DNA of 64,000 nucleotides from Chryseobacterium artocarpi (GCF_001684975.1 NZ_MAYH01000023.1:434001-498000); one strand, 5' to 3'. Counted from the first letter of the stretch, positions 44,541 through 53,581 are shown. Notes: generated by a model not told the origin, from the sequence alone. Numbers and translations are program-made.

Positions 44541-44964
44541 TTAATCATAAGAAATCGCAGTTGGAAGCATTTCAGAATGCAATAAAATTATATTATAAGA
44601 CGAATTTGGTAATGAATAATATAAAAAATAACTCAAATTATTCAGTTTTAATCTATTGCTTAAAGTGAATTAGTCAACACTTAATCTGACAGTTATAATC
44701 AAATTAAATAACTTTCAAAAAGATATTTTATGGAATTTTCAATGTAAAAGAACAATGGTAAATAAACGATTCTGGACACGATTTAGAAGTTTTCGAAGCT
44801 TATGTCGACTGTGTTGGGATAATGGATTTTCAAAGTATTTATAAAGGTGTAGTAGATTGTTATATGGGATAGTATTCAGACAATGAAGTATTTGGGTACA
44901 AAAACAAAAAAGAGAAAATGTAATTATTTAAAGTTCAATAATTTACAAACTCTCTAATTTGAAA
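44541..44964. other. Degenerate region next to the right tRNA
   Basis: About 420 AT-rich bases. One stretch (about 44756-44871) is open on the plus strand (ending VFEAYVDCVGIMDFQSIYKG, VVDCYMG and TAG) without a start, and looks like another gene remnant. Nothing else recognisable. Confidence 0.45.
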
Positions 44965-45080
44965 AGTGGAGAATACGGGATTCGAACCCGTGACCTTTTG
45001 ACTGCCAGTCAAACGCGCTAGCCAACTGCGCCAATCCCCCGTATGAAGCGGCACAAAAGTAAGTATTTATATGAGATATG
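44965..45080 (-). repeat. Right arm of the 116-base inverted repeat
   Basis: Reverse complement of 32399-32514 with three mismatches, all in the region upstream of the tRNA. It includes the -7 box TACTTTTG, but beyond 45080 the sequence differs. The position of the -33 TTTG is occupied by TATA here, so this copy carries only half of the left copy's promoter. Confidence 0.95.
44967..45040 (-). tRNA. tRNA-Ala (GGC), second identical copy
   Basis: All 74 bases are identical to the tRNA at 32439-32512, on the opposite strand: same acceptor with G3-U70, GGC anticodon, and A73. The upstream -7 element is intact but no TTTG is found at the -33 position. Confidence 0.95.
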
Positions 45081-45197
45081 TATATCTTCTTAATAAAAGA
45101 CTCAGCTTTAAAATGGCTAAACTATAAAATTTCCTTAATATTATTTCAAAGATTTCTATTTGTATTTATTATACAATTTTTCTTAGATTTAAAGATT

Positions 45198-45788
45198 ATG
45201 AGAGTATATTTATTATTACTTAGCTTTTTCGGGATGGTTTCATGTGATTCACAGAAAAATAATCTTCTATCCATACCGTTTGATCAGCCAGTTACAGGAC
45301 TTATTCACACAAATAAGCTACAAGAAACTCAGGATGTAAATTATGGGATTTATTCCTACCAGACGGATCAATTGGATAAATTCAGAATAGGTAGTATAAA
45401 CTTGAAATCTTATGCTTATCCAAATAGCGCAGCAGCAGATTATAACAGTCTTCAAATATATGTGGATAATCGTAAATCTCAAAAGTATCTCGGTTTTCGG
45501 TATACTTCAGTAAAACAAGATGAAATAACATCATTAGTTGAACAACTAAAAAAACAATACCCTGAATTTGAACGCAGAAAAGACTCTTTTGGAGAAACTT
45601 ATTTCTGGGATATTAAGTCATTAAATGCCTGGTTATTCTATTACCCGAGCTTTTCCACGGATAAAAATGATAAAAACTTTTTAAATTCCAATTTTCTATT
45701 TGTGAAAAAAGGAACTCGTGTAGAGAATTCAAAAGATGCTTCTGTTTTTACCATCTGGCAATTGATGGAGGCTCAATACCCTAAATAA
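45198..45788 (+). CDS. Hypothetical lipoprotein
   Basis: 196 residues from ATG 45198, which gives a lipoprotein signal (MRVYLLLLSFFGMVSCDSQ); the frame is open 40 codons further upstream but without a signal-like start. The mature part has GIYSYQTDQLDKFRIGSINL, YVDNRKSQKYLGFRY, DEITSLVEQLKKQYPEFERR and ends TIWQLMEAQYPK. No family recognised. It is the first gene to the right of the inverted tRNA repeat and is convergent with the serine hydrolase gene. Confidence 0.72.
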   Translation: MRVYLLLLSFFGMVSCDSQKNNLLSIPFDQPVTGLIHTNKLQETQDVNYGIYSYQTDQLDKFRIGSINLKSYAYPNSAAADYNSLQIYVDNRKSQKYLGFRYTSVKQDEITSLVEQLKKQYPEFERRKDSFGETYFWDIKSLNAWLFYYPSFSTDKNDKNFLNSNFLFVKKGTRVENSKDASVFTIWQLMEAQYPK

Positions 45789-45789
45789 A

Positions 45790-45812
45790 AAATCCCTCAG
45801 ATAGAGGGATTT
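45790..45812. terminator. Terminator between convergent genes
   Basis: AAATCCCTC pairs with GAGGGATTT (9 base pairs, 5-base loop). The better T-run is on the minus strand (TTTTTTATTT), so it mainly ends the serine hydrolase operon. Confidence 0.75.
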
Positions 45813-45839
45813 ATATCTTGAAAATAAAATATTGTAAAA

Positions 45840-47216
45840 CTAGTTACCATTCTTTTTAAACACTCTCTTTCGTGTCTCCACTACCCCAGCCTTGCTCAAT
45901 TTAATAACAGAATACTTTCCATCGGCATCTTTAATAAACTCTACAGTTCTGTTATCATCATCTGATCTGAAGAATTTATTGTCTGACTCGGGAAACAATT
46001 CAATATCCAGATCATTATAATAAAGTTTTCCCTTGTTTTCAAAAATTTTAATATCTGCATAAGTTCCTGTGAAAAACTTGTAAAGTAAAATATTGTTTTT
46101 AACAATCTTATGGTGATACGGAAGTTCGACTTCTTTACCAAAGCATATCGCAGCTAATCCATAAGCAAGCATATAAGAAGGAGACTGATTATTAGAAAGA
46201 ACGGTAATCAACAAATCATCATTTACATAACGATTAAAAGATGTCATTGCTCCAAAAAAACCACCATCATGGGCAATTAATTGATGCCCCTGACTATAGA
46301 AAGGATTAACCAGAACACCATATCCGAAATTTTGATCATTATAAGATGTGAACATCAATTTCTTCATCTTTTCACTTAAAATAGCAGTACCATATAATGC
46401 TTTATCCCATTTCAAAAGATCATTAACCGTTGAGTAAATTCCATCATGTCCTATATTGAATGTCCAATTGATATATGGATTCTTATGATAACTTTTTTCA
46501 TTTCTGATATATCGGTCTGCCATATTATCAACGACTTCATCATTGGTCATAACTCCGGTTTCATTCATTTTTAATGGAGCAAAAATATTCTCTCTTAAAT
46601 ATTCAGAATAGCTTTTACCACTCGTTTTTTCTACAATACGTGCCAGCAAATAATAACCAATATTACTATAAGCGGTCTGCTGCCCTGGTGTAAATAAGAA
46701 TTCTTTTTGAACAATATGCTTCAATACCTGATCCTCTGTTAAAGAAGCCTGATTAAGATAAAGTTCGTCAAAATCCATCTGAAGCCCAGACATATGGGAA
46801 AGCAGCATATGGAGTGTGATCTGGTCACCTTTTGGAAATTCCGGAAAATATTTATTTAATTGATCATCAATAGATAGAAGCTTACGCTCTGCCAACTGGA
46901 GAATAGCCATAGCCGTAAACTGCTTGCTTACAGAAGCCAAACTGTATTTTGTATTGATGGTTGTTTTTATTTTCCATTCATAATTTGCATAACCATAAGC
47001 ATCCCTCAAAAGCATAGAATCTTTTCTGGCAATCAGAACCGTACCACTGAACCCATTTACGCCTGCCTGAGCTTTCATATATTGTGATAGTTTATCAGAA
47101 AGGCTGATTGGGTTCTTCGTTGATATGACATCTCCTGCAATTGCTTTGGTTTGTGAAAAACTTTTGATTGGGAGCAAACCAACTCCTAAAAAGAATATTA
47201 ATCCTACTTTTTTCAT
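45840..47216 (-). CDS. Serine hydrolase, beta-lactamase/PBP class C-like
   Basis: 458 residues. A signal peptide (start MKKVGLIFFLGVGLLPIKSFSQ) is followed by the class C fold: SVSKQF is the S-x-x-K nucleophile motif, TAYSNIGYYLLARIVE the Y-x-N motif, and LIAHDGGFFGAMTSF the H-x-G third motif. A C-terminal extension of about 100 residues (YFTGTYADIKIFENKGKLYY) resembles the lipocalin-like DUF3471 tail found in such proteins. It probably hydrolyses peptides or esters in the periplasm; resistance to antibiotics is not implied. It is last in a three-gene run (47956, 47236, 45840). Confidence 0.87.
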   Translation of the reverse strand: MKKVGLIFFLGVGLLPIKSFSQTKAIAGDVISTKNPISLSDKLSQYMKAQAGVNGFSGTVLIARKDSMLLRDAYGYANYEWKIKTTINTKYSLASVSKQFTAMAILQLAERKLLSIDDQLNKYFPEFPKGDQITLHMLLSHMSGLQMDFDELYLNQASLTEDQVLKHIVQKEFLFTPGQQTAYSNIGYYLLARIVEKTSGKSYSEYLRENIFAPLKMNETGVMTNDEVVDNMADRYIRNEKSYHKNPYINWTFNIGHDGIYSTVNDLLKWDKALYGTAILSEKMKKLMFTSYNDQNFGYGVLVNPFYSQGHQLIAHDGGFFGAMTSFNRYVNDDLLITVLSNNQSPSYMLAYGLAAICFGKEVELPYHHKIVKNNILLYKFFTGTYADIKIFENKGKLYYNDLDIELFPESDNKFFRSDDDNRTVEFIKDADGKYSVIKLSKAGVVETRKRVFKKNGN

Positions 47217-47235
47217 CTTTTTGAAATTTAAGTAT

Positions 47236-47934
47236 TTAAGACATTTTTAAATTAGGAAATTTATCCTGTACTATTTTCACAAACTTTTCACCTACTACCT
47301 GATATTTTGCTCTTGATTCTAATTGTTTTTTTAAATTAAGCATATCTCCGGGATCAACTGCATAGTGAAGTCTATCGTGAATTTCAAGAGATAGCGAACT
47401 TCCGTCAATTTCAAAAGTAATAATATATGTTTGAGGTAAATATTCTTCTGATGACTTTGTATACACTCCCAACTGTGACTTCAGAATCCCTCCATATTGA
47501 AGACTGGCTCTTTCTATTTTCAAATTATCAAATACAATCTGTTCGTCTAATTCTCCTACTGTATTGGTAGTGAAAAAGTGCAAATTGTTTCCACTTAAAA
47601 CCCAAAAACAATCTGTTTCGATTCGGTTCAACTTTACGCCTATTGCAGATAAGGCTATGTTCTTTATTCCGTCAGTTACAATTTCCTGCACCTTACTTGC
47701 TGTTGATTGAGGAACAGATGCAGAAGTAAAAGCATCAATGGGATTGCCATTCATCCATTGTTTTAATTTTAAAAAATCCTGAGCTAAAAGTTCTTGCTTA
47801 TATTGGTAATATTTCAATCTTTCAGCATCTAAATCAATTTCGGATTTCGCTATTTTGTGTTTCTTATTCATGATAATCATAAAAAATACACCTGCAATTA
47901 TTACTGCGACTGGAATTAAAAATAATGGATTCAT
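47236..47934 (-). CDS. Membrane-anchored protein between two serine hydrolases
   Basis: 232 residues. One N-terminal membrane helix (LFLIPVAVIIAGVFFMIIM), then a helical, charged region (KSEIDLDAERLKYYQYKQEL) and a beta-rich C-terminal domain (YIITFEIDGSSLSLEIHDRL). No family recognised. The gaps to both flanking hydrolase genes are about 20 bases, so it belongs to the same unit. Confidence 0.72.
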   Translation of the reverse strand: MNPLFLIPVAVIIAGVFFMIIMNKKHKIAKSEIDLDAERLKYYQYKQELLAQDFLKLKQWMNGNPIDAFTSASVPQSTASKVQEIVTDGIKNIALSAIGVKLNRIETDCFWVLSGNNLHFFTTNTVGELDEQIVFDNLKIERASLQYGGILKSQLGVYTKSSEEYLPQTYIITFEIDGSSLSLEIHDRLHYAVDPGDMLNLKKQLESRAKYQVVGEKFVKIVQDKFPNLKMS

Positions 47935-47955
47935 TCTGTTGTAGTTTAAGTTTTT

Positions 47956-49014
47956 CTATTTCAGGACTGTATCATAAATCTTATTCAGCAGATCCTGTCT
48001 CATTTTTGAATTTCTCTGATCAAGAAGTATGATAATTCCCCATTTTTTATTCCTGTTGTAGCAAATGATGGAAGACTGTCCCATAGAATCTCCGGACTTC
48101 ATATAAATGGTATTTTTATCATCCGTTACAATATTCAGCCCTAGCCCCATTTCTCTTTTTTCATCTTTATACACAATTTTTTCTGTGATAATCGCCGCCT
48201 TGCCTATTGTAGTTTCTTTATTCAGAACTGCTTTTAAAAAAGTCACCATATCGGAAGCATTAGATTTCACCAATCCTGCAGGTGCTGTAATATTCCATTT
48301 GAAAAACTCCTGAATACCTCCATTTGGATTATGAGCAGTTGTTATATTTTTTACATTAAAATCCTTAGTTAAAGTGTCGTTCATGTGTAAAGATTTTATC
48401 ATTTTAGCTCTGATAATTTCGTCATAGCTTTTCCCATACACTTTCTCTAATATCTGCCCCAGTAAAGTATATCCAATCGTAGAATATCTGTATTTACCAT
48501 AATCTTTGAGCTCACTACAATTATTAATTATCGAAGTCAATGTACCTTGTGTCACATTACTTACAGGTTGCTGCGGATCTATTTCTATTAATTTTGCAAA
48601 ATCTATATCCGGCAAACCAGACTGATGTGATGCCAGATCTGAAATCTTAATTTTGTTTCTAAGATTTTGCTGCAATACATATTCTTTGGGAAGAAATCCG
48701 TCTATATAATCATCTAACTTAAGTTTATGCTCCAAAACTGCCTGAGCAATCAAATTAGAGGTCAGGATTTTTGTAATTGATGCGATTTCAAAAATGGAAT
48801 TTTTATTAATTTTCACTTGACTTTCCGCATTCAAATTGCCATAAGCCGTATAATATTCTTCATTGTTATTAATAAAGCCAACACTGATTCCTACTTCAGG
48901 ATTTTTTTTATAATTATCGCTGATGATAGAATCAATCTTTTTAGTAATATTTTGCCCAAAAGAAAAGCTGCTTATGAATAACAGTGCTGCTAAAAGTTTT
49001 GATGAAATTTTCAT
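47956..49014 (-). CDS. Serine hydrolase, beta-lactamase/PBP class C-like
   Basis: 352 residues with a signal peptide (MKISSKLLAALLFISSFSFGQ). EIASITKIL holds the S-x-x-K nucleophile; the second motif reads RYSTIGYTLLGQILE, with Thr where Asn is usual (Y-S-T instead of Y-S-N); the third is MKSGDSMGQSS, where H/K-S/T-G is expected (K-S-G). It is shorter than its neighbour and lacks the C-terminal tail. It opens the three-gene operon, directly downstream of an AraC-type regulator on the same strand. Confidence 0.85.
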   Translation of the reverse strand: MKISSKLLAALLFISSFSFGQNITKKIDSIISDNYKKNPEVGISVGFINNNEEYYTAYGNLNAESQVKINKNSIFEIASITKILTSNLIAQAVLEHKLKLDDYIDGFLPKEYVLQQNLRNKIKISDLASHQSGLPDIDFAKLIEIDPQQPVSNVTQGTLTSIINNCSELKDYGKYRYSTIGYTLLGQILEKVYGKSYDEIIRAKMIKSLHMNDTLTKDFNVKNITTAHNPNGGIQEFFKWNITAPAGLVKSNASDMVTFLKAVLNKETTIGKAAIITEKIVYKDEKREMGLGLNIVTDDKNTIYMKSGDSMGQSSIICYNRNKKWGIIILLDQRNSKMRQDLLNKIYDTVLK

Positions 49015-49154
49015 TGTATCGTTTTTTTTGTGTTAAAAAATTATTTCGATACAAAGATGTGTGAGAAAACAGAAATAGGCGACCGAATAAAAGTATTCAA
49101 TCCCTTTTGTTCAAAAAAATAAGTATGAATCTTTACACAAAAGAGTACGAATAA

Positions 49155-50309
49155 TTACAAACCACTTATTTTCAAACTCTTACGGAAATCAGTTGGCGTA
49201 CTGCCTGTATGTTTTTTAAAAGCGGTATTAAAAGAAGATTTTGAATTAAAACCCACTTCATATAGAATTTCAAGAATAGTTACCTTACTTTTTGTAGTAT
49301 CTTTTAAAATATCCATAGCATTTTCTATACGGTATGTATTTACAAAATCGTAAAAATGCTGCCCTATCTGATGGTTGATTAAAAGAGACAAATCCCGAAC
49401 CGGAATTTCAATATCACGGGAAACATCCTGAATGGTAAGCGAAGAATTGAGAAAGGGCTTTTTCTCCGCCATATATTTTTTTAGCTTCAAAAGATCTTCA
49501 TTATATTCTCGTTCATCTGCTACTGGTAGTCCACTACTTTTTTCTTCAGAAACAAGCTCAGAAACAAGCTTTAATTTTGAGTCTATATTTCTAAAAAGCC
49601 CCGGATTATTTAACGCTTTGAATAGATACCAACAAAAAATAAAAAGAGAAGATACTAAAAGTACAATCTTAATTACCTCAGAAACATGTGGATAATCTGA
49701 GAATTTAAGAATATTTTTTAAAAGGGCAACCATGTATAAAACGGACAGAACAACAGTAAACTGAAACAGCCAATTATAAGAAGCAATACTTTTCCCTGCA
49801 TAGTTTTCAACATAAAGTTTCTTTGATTTCCTAAGCACTCTAAATACAGCAATAATGTAGACAATAATCTGAAGATGTATTAAAATATGATTGAACTGGA
49901 ATTCCACCATACTTTGACGATTCTGAATAAAACTTATTTTTGATGCGGTATCTACACCATAAAAACGTGGGAGTAAAGCCAAATTAGCAATTAAAAATGG
50001 AAGTAAATGCAGTAAATATTTTGGTTTAAGCTTGAAATCAGAGTAGCAAACTGATATGATATAGAGATAGAAAACCGGTATTTGAAGGAAAGCAAAAGAA
50101 GCTCTGAACATTCCCAGATTTGATGGACCATCAACAATCATATTAAATAAAGGTTCACTAATATCTATTGCATTTAATACCAGAAAAGCAGCAAACAAAC
50201 CGTTACTGACTTTGTACTTTGTTTTGACGGTAATCAGAAAAAAAGCGAGAAACAATGAAATGAATAAAGAAATTATAGTTACAATGACTAACAAGTTAAC
50301 ATTATCCAT
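49155..50309 (-). CDS. AraC-type regulator with N-terminal membrane domain
   Basis: 384 residues. About seven membrane helices occupy the first 225 residues (VTIISLFISLFLAFFLITV, FLQIPVFYLYIISV, LLPFLIANLALL, and so on). The C-terminal 110 or so form two helix-turn-helix motifs: LTIQDVSRDIEIPVRDLSLLIN and VTILEILYEVGFNSKSSFNTAFKKHTG, ending TPTDFRKS. It would sense a signal in the membrane and act on DNA directly. Position suggests control of the serine hydrolase operon, 140 bases downstream. Confidence 0.88.
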   Translation of the reverse strand: MDNVNLLVIVTIISLFISLFLAFFLITVKTKYKVSNGLFAAFLVLNAIDISEPLFNMIVDGPSNLGMFRASFAFLQIPVFYLYIISVCYSDFKLKPKYLLHLLPFLIANLALLPRFYGVDTASKISFIQNRQSMVEFQFNHILIHLQIIVYIIAVFRVLRKSKKLYVENYAGKSIASYNWLFQFTVVLSVLYMVALLKNILKFSDYPHVSEVIKIVLLVSSLFIFCWYLFKALNNPGLFRNIDSKLKLVSELVSEEKSSGLPVADEREYNEDLLKLKKYMAEKKPFLNSSLTIQDVSRDIEIPVRDLSLLINHQIGQHFYDFVNTYRIENAMDILKDTTKSKVTILEILYEVGFNSKSSFNTAFKKHTGSTPTDFRKSLKISGL

Positions 50310-50570
50310 TTTTTATTTTTATTGTTTTATGATTATTATATTTTTAATAGTATTTTGGACTTTCACATATATCTCCATATTTAAAATCCAACATATACAA
50401 ATATAAAAATTAGATTAATGTTATTGGCTTTTTTTAATGTAAAGTATTTCTACAAACAAGTCAACCGCAATAATCCATTGATAAAAACCATATAAGACAC
50501 TGATAATGAATTAATAAATTTTACTAAAATTATTATACAATTTTATAATCAAATAGGTAATGACATAAAA

Positions 50571-50590
50571 AATCCCTCGAATAGAGGGAT
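50571..50590 (-). terminator. Terminator of the bacteriocin-like gene
   Basis: ATCCCTC pairs with GAGGGAT with a 5-base loop, T-run on the minus strand (TTTTTTATGTC), just after the stop codon at 50596. It is nearly the same hairpin as that at 45790-45812. Confidence 0.7.
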
Positions 50591-50595
50591 CATTT

Positions 50596-50748
50596 TTATA
50601 ATTCTGGACAAGCCATTTGATTATCGTGTGGAATACATACTTTGTCATCGCCCCAAGGCATAGGGCAATCACGGAAGCCTGGAGGGCATCCTCTTCCTCC
50701 ATTGATGCTTTTTAATCTCTCTTTAGAAATTCTCTTTAAATTTTTCAT
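50596..50748 (-). CDS. Bacteriocin-like peptide with double-glycine leader
   Basis: 50 residues from ATG 50748 (MKNLKRISKERLKSINGG). The leader is of the kind repeated in many small Chryseobacterium genes annotated as bacteriocin-like, with GG as the expected cleavage site. The mature part would be 32 residues: RGCPPGFRDCPMPWGDDKVC then IPHDNQMACPEL, with four Cys and many Pro. A C39-type peptidase/ABC exporter would be needed and is not in this window. A -7 element lies upstream. Confidence 0.8.
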   Translation of the reverse strand: MKNLKRISKERLKSINGGRGCPPGFRDCPMPWGDDKVCIPHDNQMACPEL

Positions 50749-50775
50749 GGTTTTAAATTTAGTTTTGTTGTCTAC

Positions 50776-50783
50776 CAAATATA
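50776..50783 (-). promoter_or_regulatory. Possible -7 element of the bacteriocin-like gene
   Basis: The minus strand reads TATATTTG, an exact TAnnTTTG match 28 bases ahead of the ATG. No TTTG stands at the usual -33 distance (one is at 12 bases). Confidence 0.45.
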
Positions 50784-50883
50784 ATAACTATTCTCCAAAC
50801 AGGGATTTAACATGAAAAAATAATCATCTCTAAAATCACTAATGTAATAACATAATCTAATCATCTAGTTCTTTGTAAATTTT

Positions 50884-51363
50884 TCACTTTGAGTTTTTAA
50901 GTTGTAAAGCTCTTTGATAAAATGATTGATTGGCAATCTTCTCTTCCGCTTCATTAAGAGCAGCCAAAAGATTATTTTGATTGTCTGCAATATCTCCCAA
51001 TACCTGAGACATCAGTTCCCATACCGGCTTCATATTATCTATAAGCTCATTTCCCTTGGAAGTAAGCTGAAACAGTCGTTTGCGCTCATCCTGCTTATCT
51101 TTTTTCCATTCTATAAGATTCAGTTTTTCCAATTCTTTGAGTAAAGTAATTGTTGAAGGATGGGTATACCCTATTTCGTTGGCAATTTCTACCACACTTG
51201 CCACGTCTTTTTTATAAATGGTAAAAATTACAGGAAACCATTTAAGCTCAAAATCAATCCCAAAAGCTTTATAGATCATGGCACCATCTTTTCTCAGCTG
51301 TTCACTGAGACGGTGCATTCTTGTAGATATGGCAAGGATTCCTGCTTCGTTGATTACATTCAT
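50884..51363 (-). CDS. MarR-family transcriptional regulator
   Basis: 159 residues. Winged helix: FPVIFTIYKKDVASVVEIAN, then EIGYTHPSTITLLKELEKLNLIEWKKDKQDERKRLFQLTSKG, where DERKR is the MarR wing. It lies 2 bases downstream of the GNAT gene and is likely co-transcribed with it, a common MarR-GNAT pairing. Confidence 0.87.
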   Translation of the reverse strand: MNVINEAGILAISTRMHRLSEQLRKDGAMIYKAFGIDFELKWFPVIFTIYKKDVASVVEIANEIGYTHPSTITLLKELEKLNLIEWKKDKQDERKRLFQLTSKGNELIDNMKPVWELMSQVLGDIADNQNNLLAALNEAEEKIANQSFYQRALQLKNSK

Positions 51364-51365
51364 GT

Positions 51366-51854
51366 TCAGTCAATATGTAAATGATAAAAAATATCGTCAG
51401 CACTCATTAAAGGAAAACGTATCGGAAGCTTTTCTTTTTTGATTTTTATAAAATTATTTCTTTCATAAAAACGTTGTGCAGCCTTTAAAACGCTTACTGT
51501 TCCCAAATATAAATCGTCAATTTCTTTTTCCCGACAGAAAGAGATTAATATTTCAAGCAGGATCTGCGCAATATTCAATTCCTTTCCTCTGAATTCTTTT
51601 TTTACAAACATTTTTCTGACCGCTCCTGCCCTTTCATCAAACTTTACTAAAGCAATAGAACCCACCAGTTCTCCATCAATAAAAGCTCCCCAAAAATTAC
51701 CTCCGGCTTCATGATAAAAGCTTTCTATCTGCATCAGATCAGGCTGGTCCTCTATGGTTATAGGAACATTAAATTCCTTTTGCTGAATCGTCAGAATCAG
51801 ATCAATCGCCTGTTCTGAATGTGAATTATCCAAAGACTGAATTTGTAGTTTCAT
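51366..51854 (-). CDS. GNAT-family N-acetyltransferase
   Basis: 162 residues. GELVGSIALVKFDERAGAVRKMFVKKEFRGKELNIAQILLE contains the acetyl-CoA-binding region (V-x-x-x-x-R-G-x-x-x/A), and YLGTVSVLKAAQRFYERNNF the late helix. It is paired with a MarR regulator. Substrate unknown. Confidence 0.85.
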   Translation of the reverse strand: MKLQIQSLDNSHSEQAIDLILTIQQKEFNVPITIEDQPDLMQIESFYHEAGGNFWGAFIDGELVGSIALVKFDERAGAVRKMFVKKEFRGKELNIAQILLEILISFCREKEIDDLYLGTVSVLKAAQRFYERNNFIKIKKEKLPIRFPLMSADDIFYHLHID

Positions 51855-52027
51855 CGTTTTTTATTTTTAAATGGAAAGAATTTAATCAATTGAAAATCAA
51901 AAAGTATTATATTTTTTTTCAATCATTATATTATTAAAGTACAAAACTACGTAGTTAAATACATATATACAAATTATCAATTCTTTTTTTTGAATTTTAA
52001 CAGAAATTAAAAAGATGATTCCAAATA

Positions 52028-52060
52028 AAAACCGCGCATCATTTACTGATACACGGTTTT
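52028..52060 (-). terminator. Terminator of the RND efflux operon
   Basis: AAAACCGCGCATCA pairs with TGATACACGGTTTT (14 positions, two mismatches), followed by a T-run on the minus strand, 20 bases after the outer-membrane channel gene. Confidence 0.7.
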
Positions 52061-52080
52061 ATTTTTATCCTGAAATATGG

Positions 52081-53496
52081 TTACTTCCAGCCTCCACCGA
52101 GAGCCTGATAAAGCTCAACGGCAGCTTTCATTTTACTGTATTGTGCATTAGAAATATTAAGTTCAGCATTCAATGAATTCACACTTGCATTCAATACTTC
52201 AAGATAGTTTGCCATCCCATAGTTGACCAATTCCTGGGAATAGTCAACTGATTTTTTGTAGGCATCCAGTTCTTTTTGTTTTAAATCAATAAATGAATCC
52301 TGAACGGAGAAAACTCTGATGGCATCAGAAACTTCTTTTCCTGCTGTAAGAACAGTTTTTCTAAAGTTTAAATAAGCTGTTTCCTGATTGGCAAGACTCA
52401 CATCGTAGTTCGTCTTAATTGTTCTTTTGTTTAAGATCGGTTGTGCCAATCCTGCCACTACGTTTGCAAATAATGAATTAACGCTGAATAAGTGGTCAAT
52501 ATCCACAGACTGAAGCCCTCCTGTTCCGGTAAGCTTCAAAGTAGGATAAAACTGAGCTTTTGCTGCATTGGTTAATTCAAAGGCATTCATAAGGTTATAT
52601 TCAGCTCTCATTACGTCCGGACGGTTGGCAAGCAATTGAGATGGGTATCCTAATTTAAGATCGATTGGAAGATTTTGTCCTTCTAAAGTAGATCTCTCAA
52701 TAGTGTGTGACGATTCCCCCATTAAAAGGCTCATTGTATTTTCAAGCAGTTGAATTTGGGTATCGATATCAATCAATAAAGATTTTGCATTGAAAACAAG
52801 CGCTTCACTTTGCTGTACTGCTACTTCTGTAAGAGTTCCTGAAGCTTTTAATGCTTTTGTAGTCTCTAAGTTTTTCTCACGTACGGCAATAGTCTCTGTA
52901 ATGATCTTTTTCTGAGCATCAAATGTCAGCAATTGATAATAAGCAGAAGCAATGGACGCTACAAGGCTACTTTTTACCGCTTTATGAGCTGCAACAGTTC
53001 CAAGATATGTAGCAAGCTGCGCTTTTTCCTGTGCTCTTAATTTACCCCAGATATCTGCTTCCCAGGTAATACTTCCTGTAATGTCAAACTGATTCACATA
53101 TCGTCTTTCTCCAATGATCTGACCAAACTGAGTATTGATAGACTGGGTTTGGAAAGTATAATTAGGACCTATGGAAAGTGTCGGCTGATAGGCTGCTTTA
53201 CTTTGTTTCAGATAAGCTTCTGCGGAATTAATGCTTTCTAATGCAATTCTGATATCAAGGTTGTTTTCCAAAGCCTTAGAAATATGCCCCTGAAGTATGG
53301 GATCTGTGAAGATCTCTTTCCAGGAAACATTCGCAATAGTAGCACTGTCTGAAGGAAGCATATCGGTACGGAAAAGCTTTTCGTCAACAACGTTCTTTGG
53401 TCTTTCATATTCTTTTCTTGCCATACAGGATGTAATGGCTCCCAATATGATCGCTGAGAAAGTTATTCCTTTTATGATGTTTAATAAACTCTTCAT
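52081..53496 (-). CDS. Outer-membrane efflux lipoprotein, OprM/NodT type
   Basis: 471 residues. The lipoprotein signal ends ILGAITSCMARKEYERPK. Two TolC-like helical repeats follow (ALENNLDIRIALESINSAEAYLKQSKAAYQPTLSIG and LLANRPDVMRAEYNLMNAFELTNAAKAQFYPTLKL). It ends VELYQALGGGWK, a standard end of the NodT family. It forms the exit duct of the tripartite pump encoded upstream. Gap to the pump gene: 85 bases. Confidence 0.93.
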   Translation of the reverse strand: MKSLLNIIKGITFSAIILGAITSCMARKEYERPKNVVDEKLFRTDMLPSDSATIANVSWKEIFTDPILQGHISKALENNLDIRIALESINSAEAYLKQSKAAYQPTLSIGPNYTFQTQSINTQFGQIIGERRYVNQFDITGSITWEADIWGKLRAQEKAQLATYLGTVAAHKAVKSSLVASIASAYYQLLTFDAQKKIITETIAVREKNLETTKALKASGTLTEVAVQQSEALVFNAKSLLIDIDTQIQLLENTMSLLMGESSHTIERSTLEGQNLPIDLKLGYPSQLLANRPDVMRAEYNLMNAFELTNAAKAQFYPTLKLTGTGGLQSVDIDHLFSVNSLFANVVAGLAQPILNKRTIKTNYDVSLANQETAYLNFRKTVLTAGKEVSDAIRVFSVQDSFIDLKQKELDAYKKSVDYSQELVNYGMANYLEVLNASVNSLNAELNISNAQYSKMKAAVELYQALGGGWK

Positions 53497-53581
53497 TGTT
53501 TAAAATTAGAAGTTAGAAATTTGAGGCTGGAAGTTGAATAATAAATGTTTACTCAACTTCCAATCCCCGAATTTTTAATTT

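Noticed and set aside
32399..45080. Integrase-type genomic island with attL/attR
   Set aside because: The repeats are inverted and include the 5' part of the tRNA with upstream sequence, and no integrase gene is present between them.
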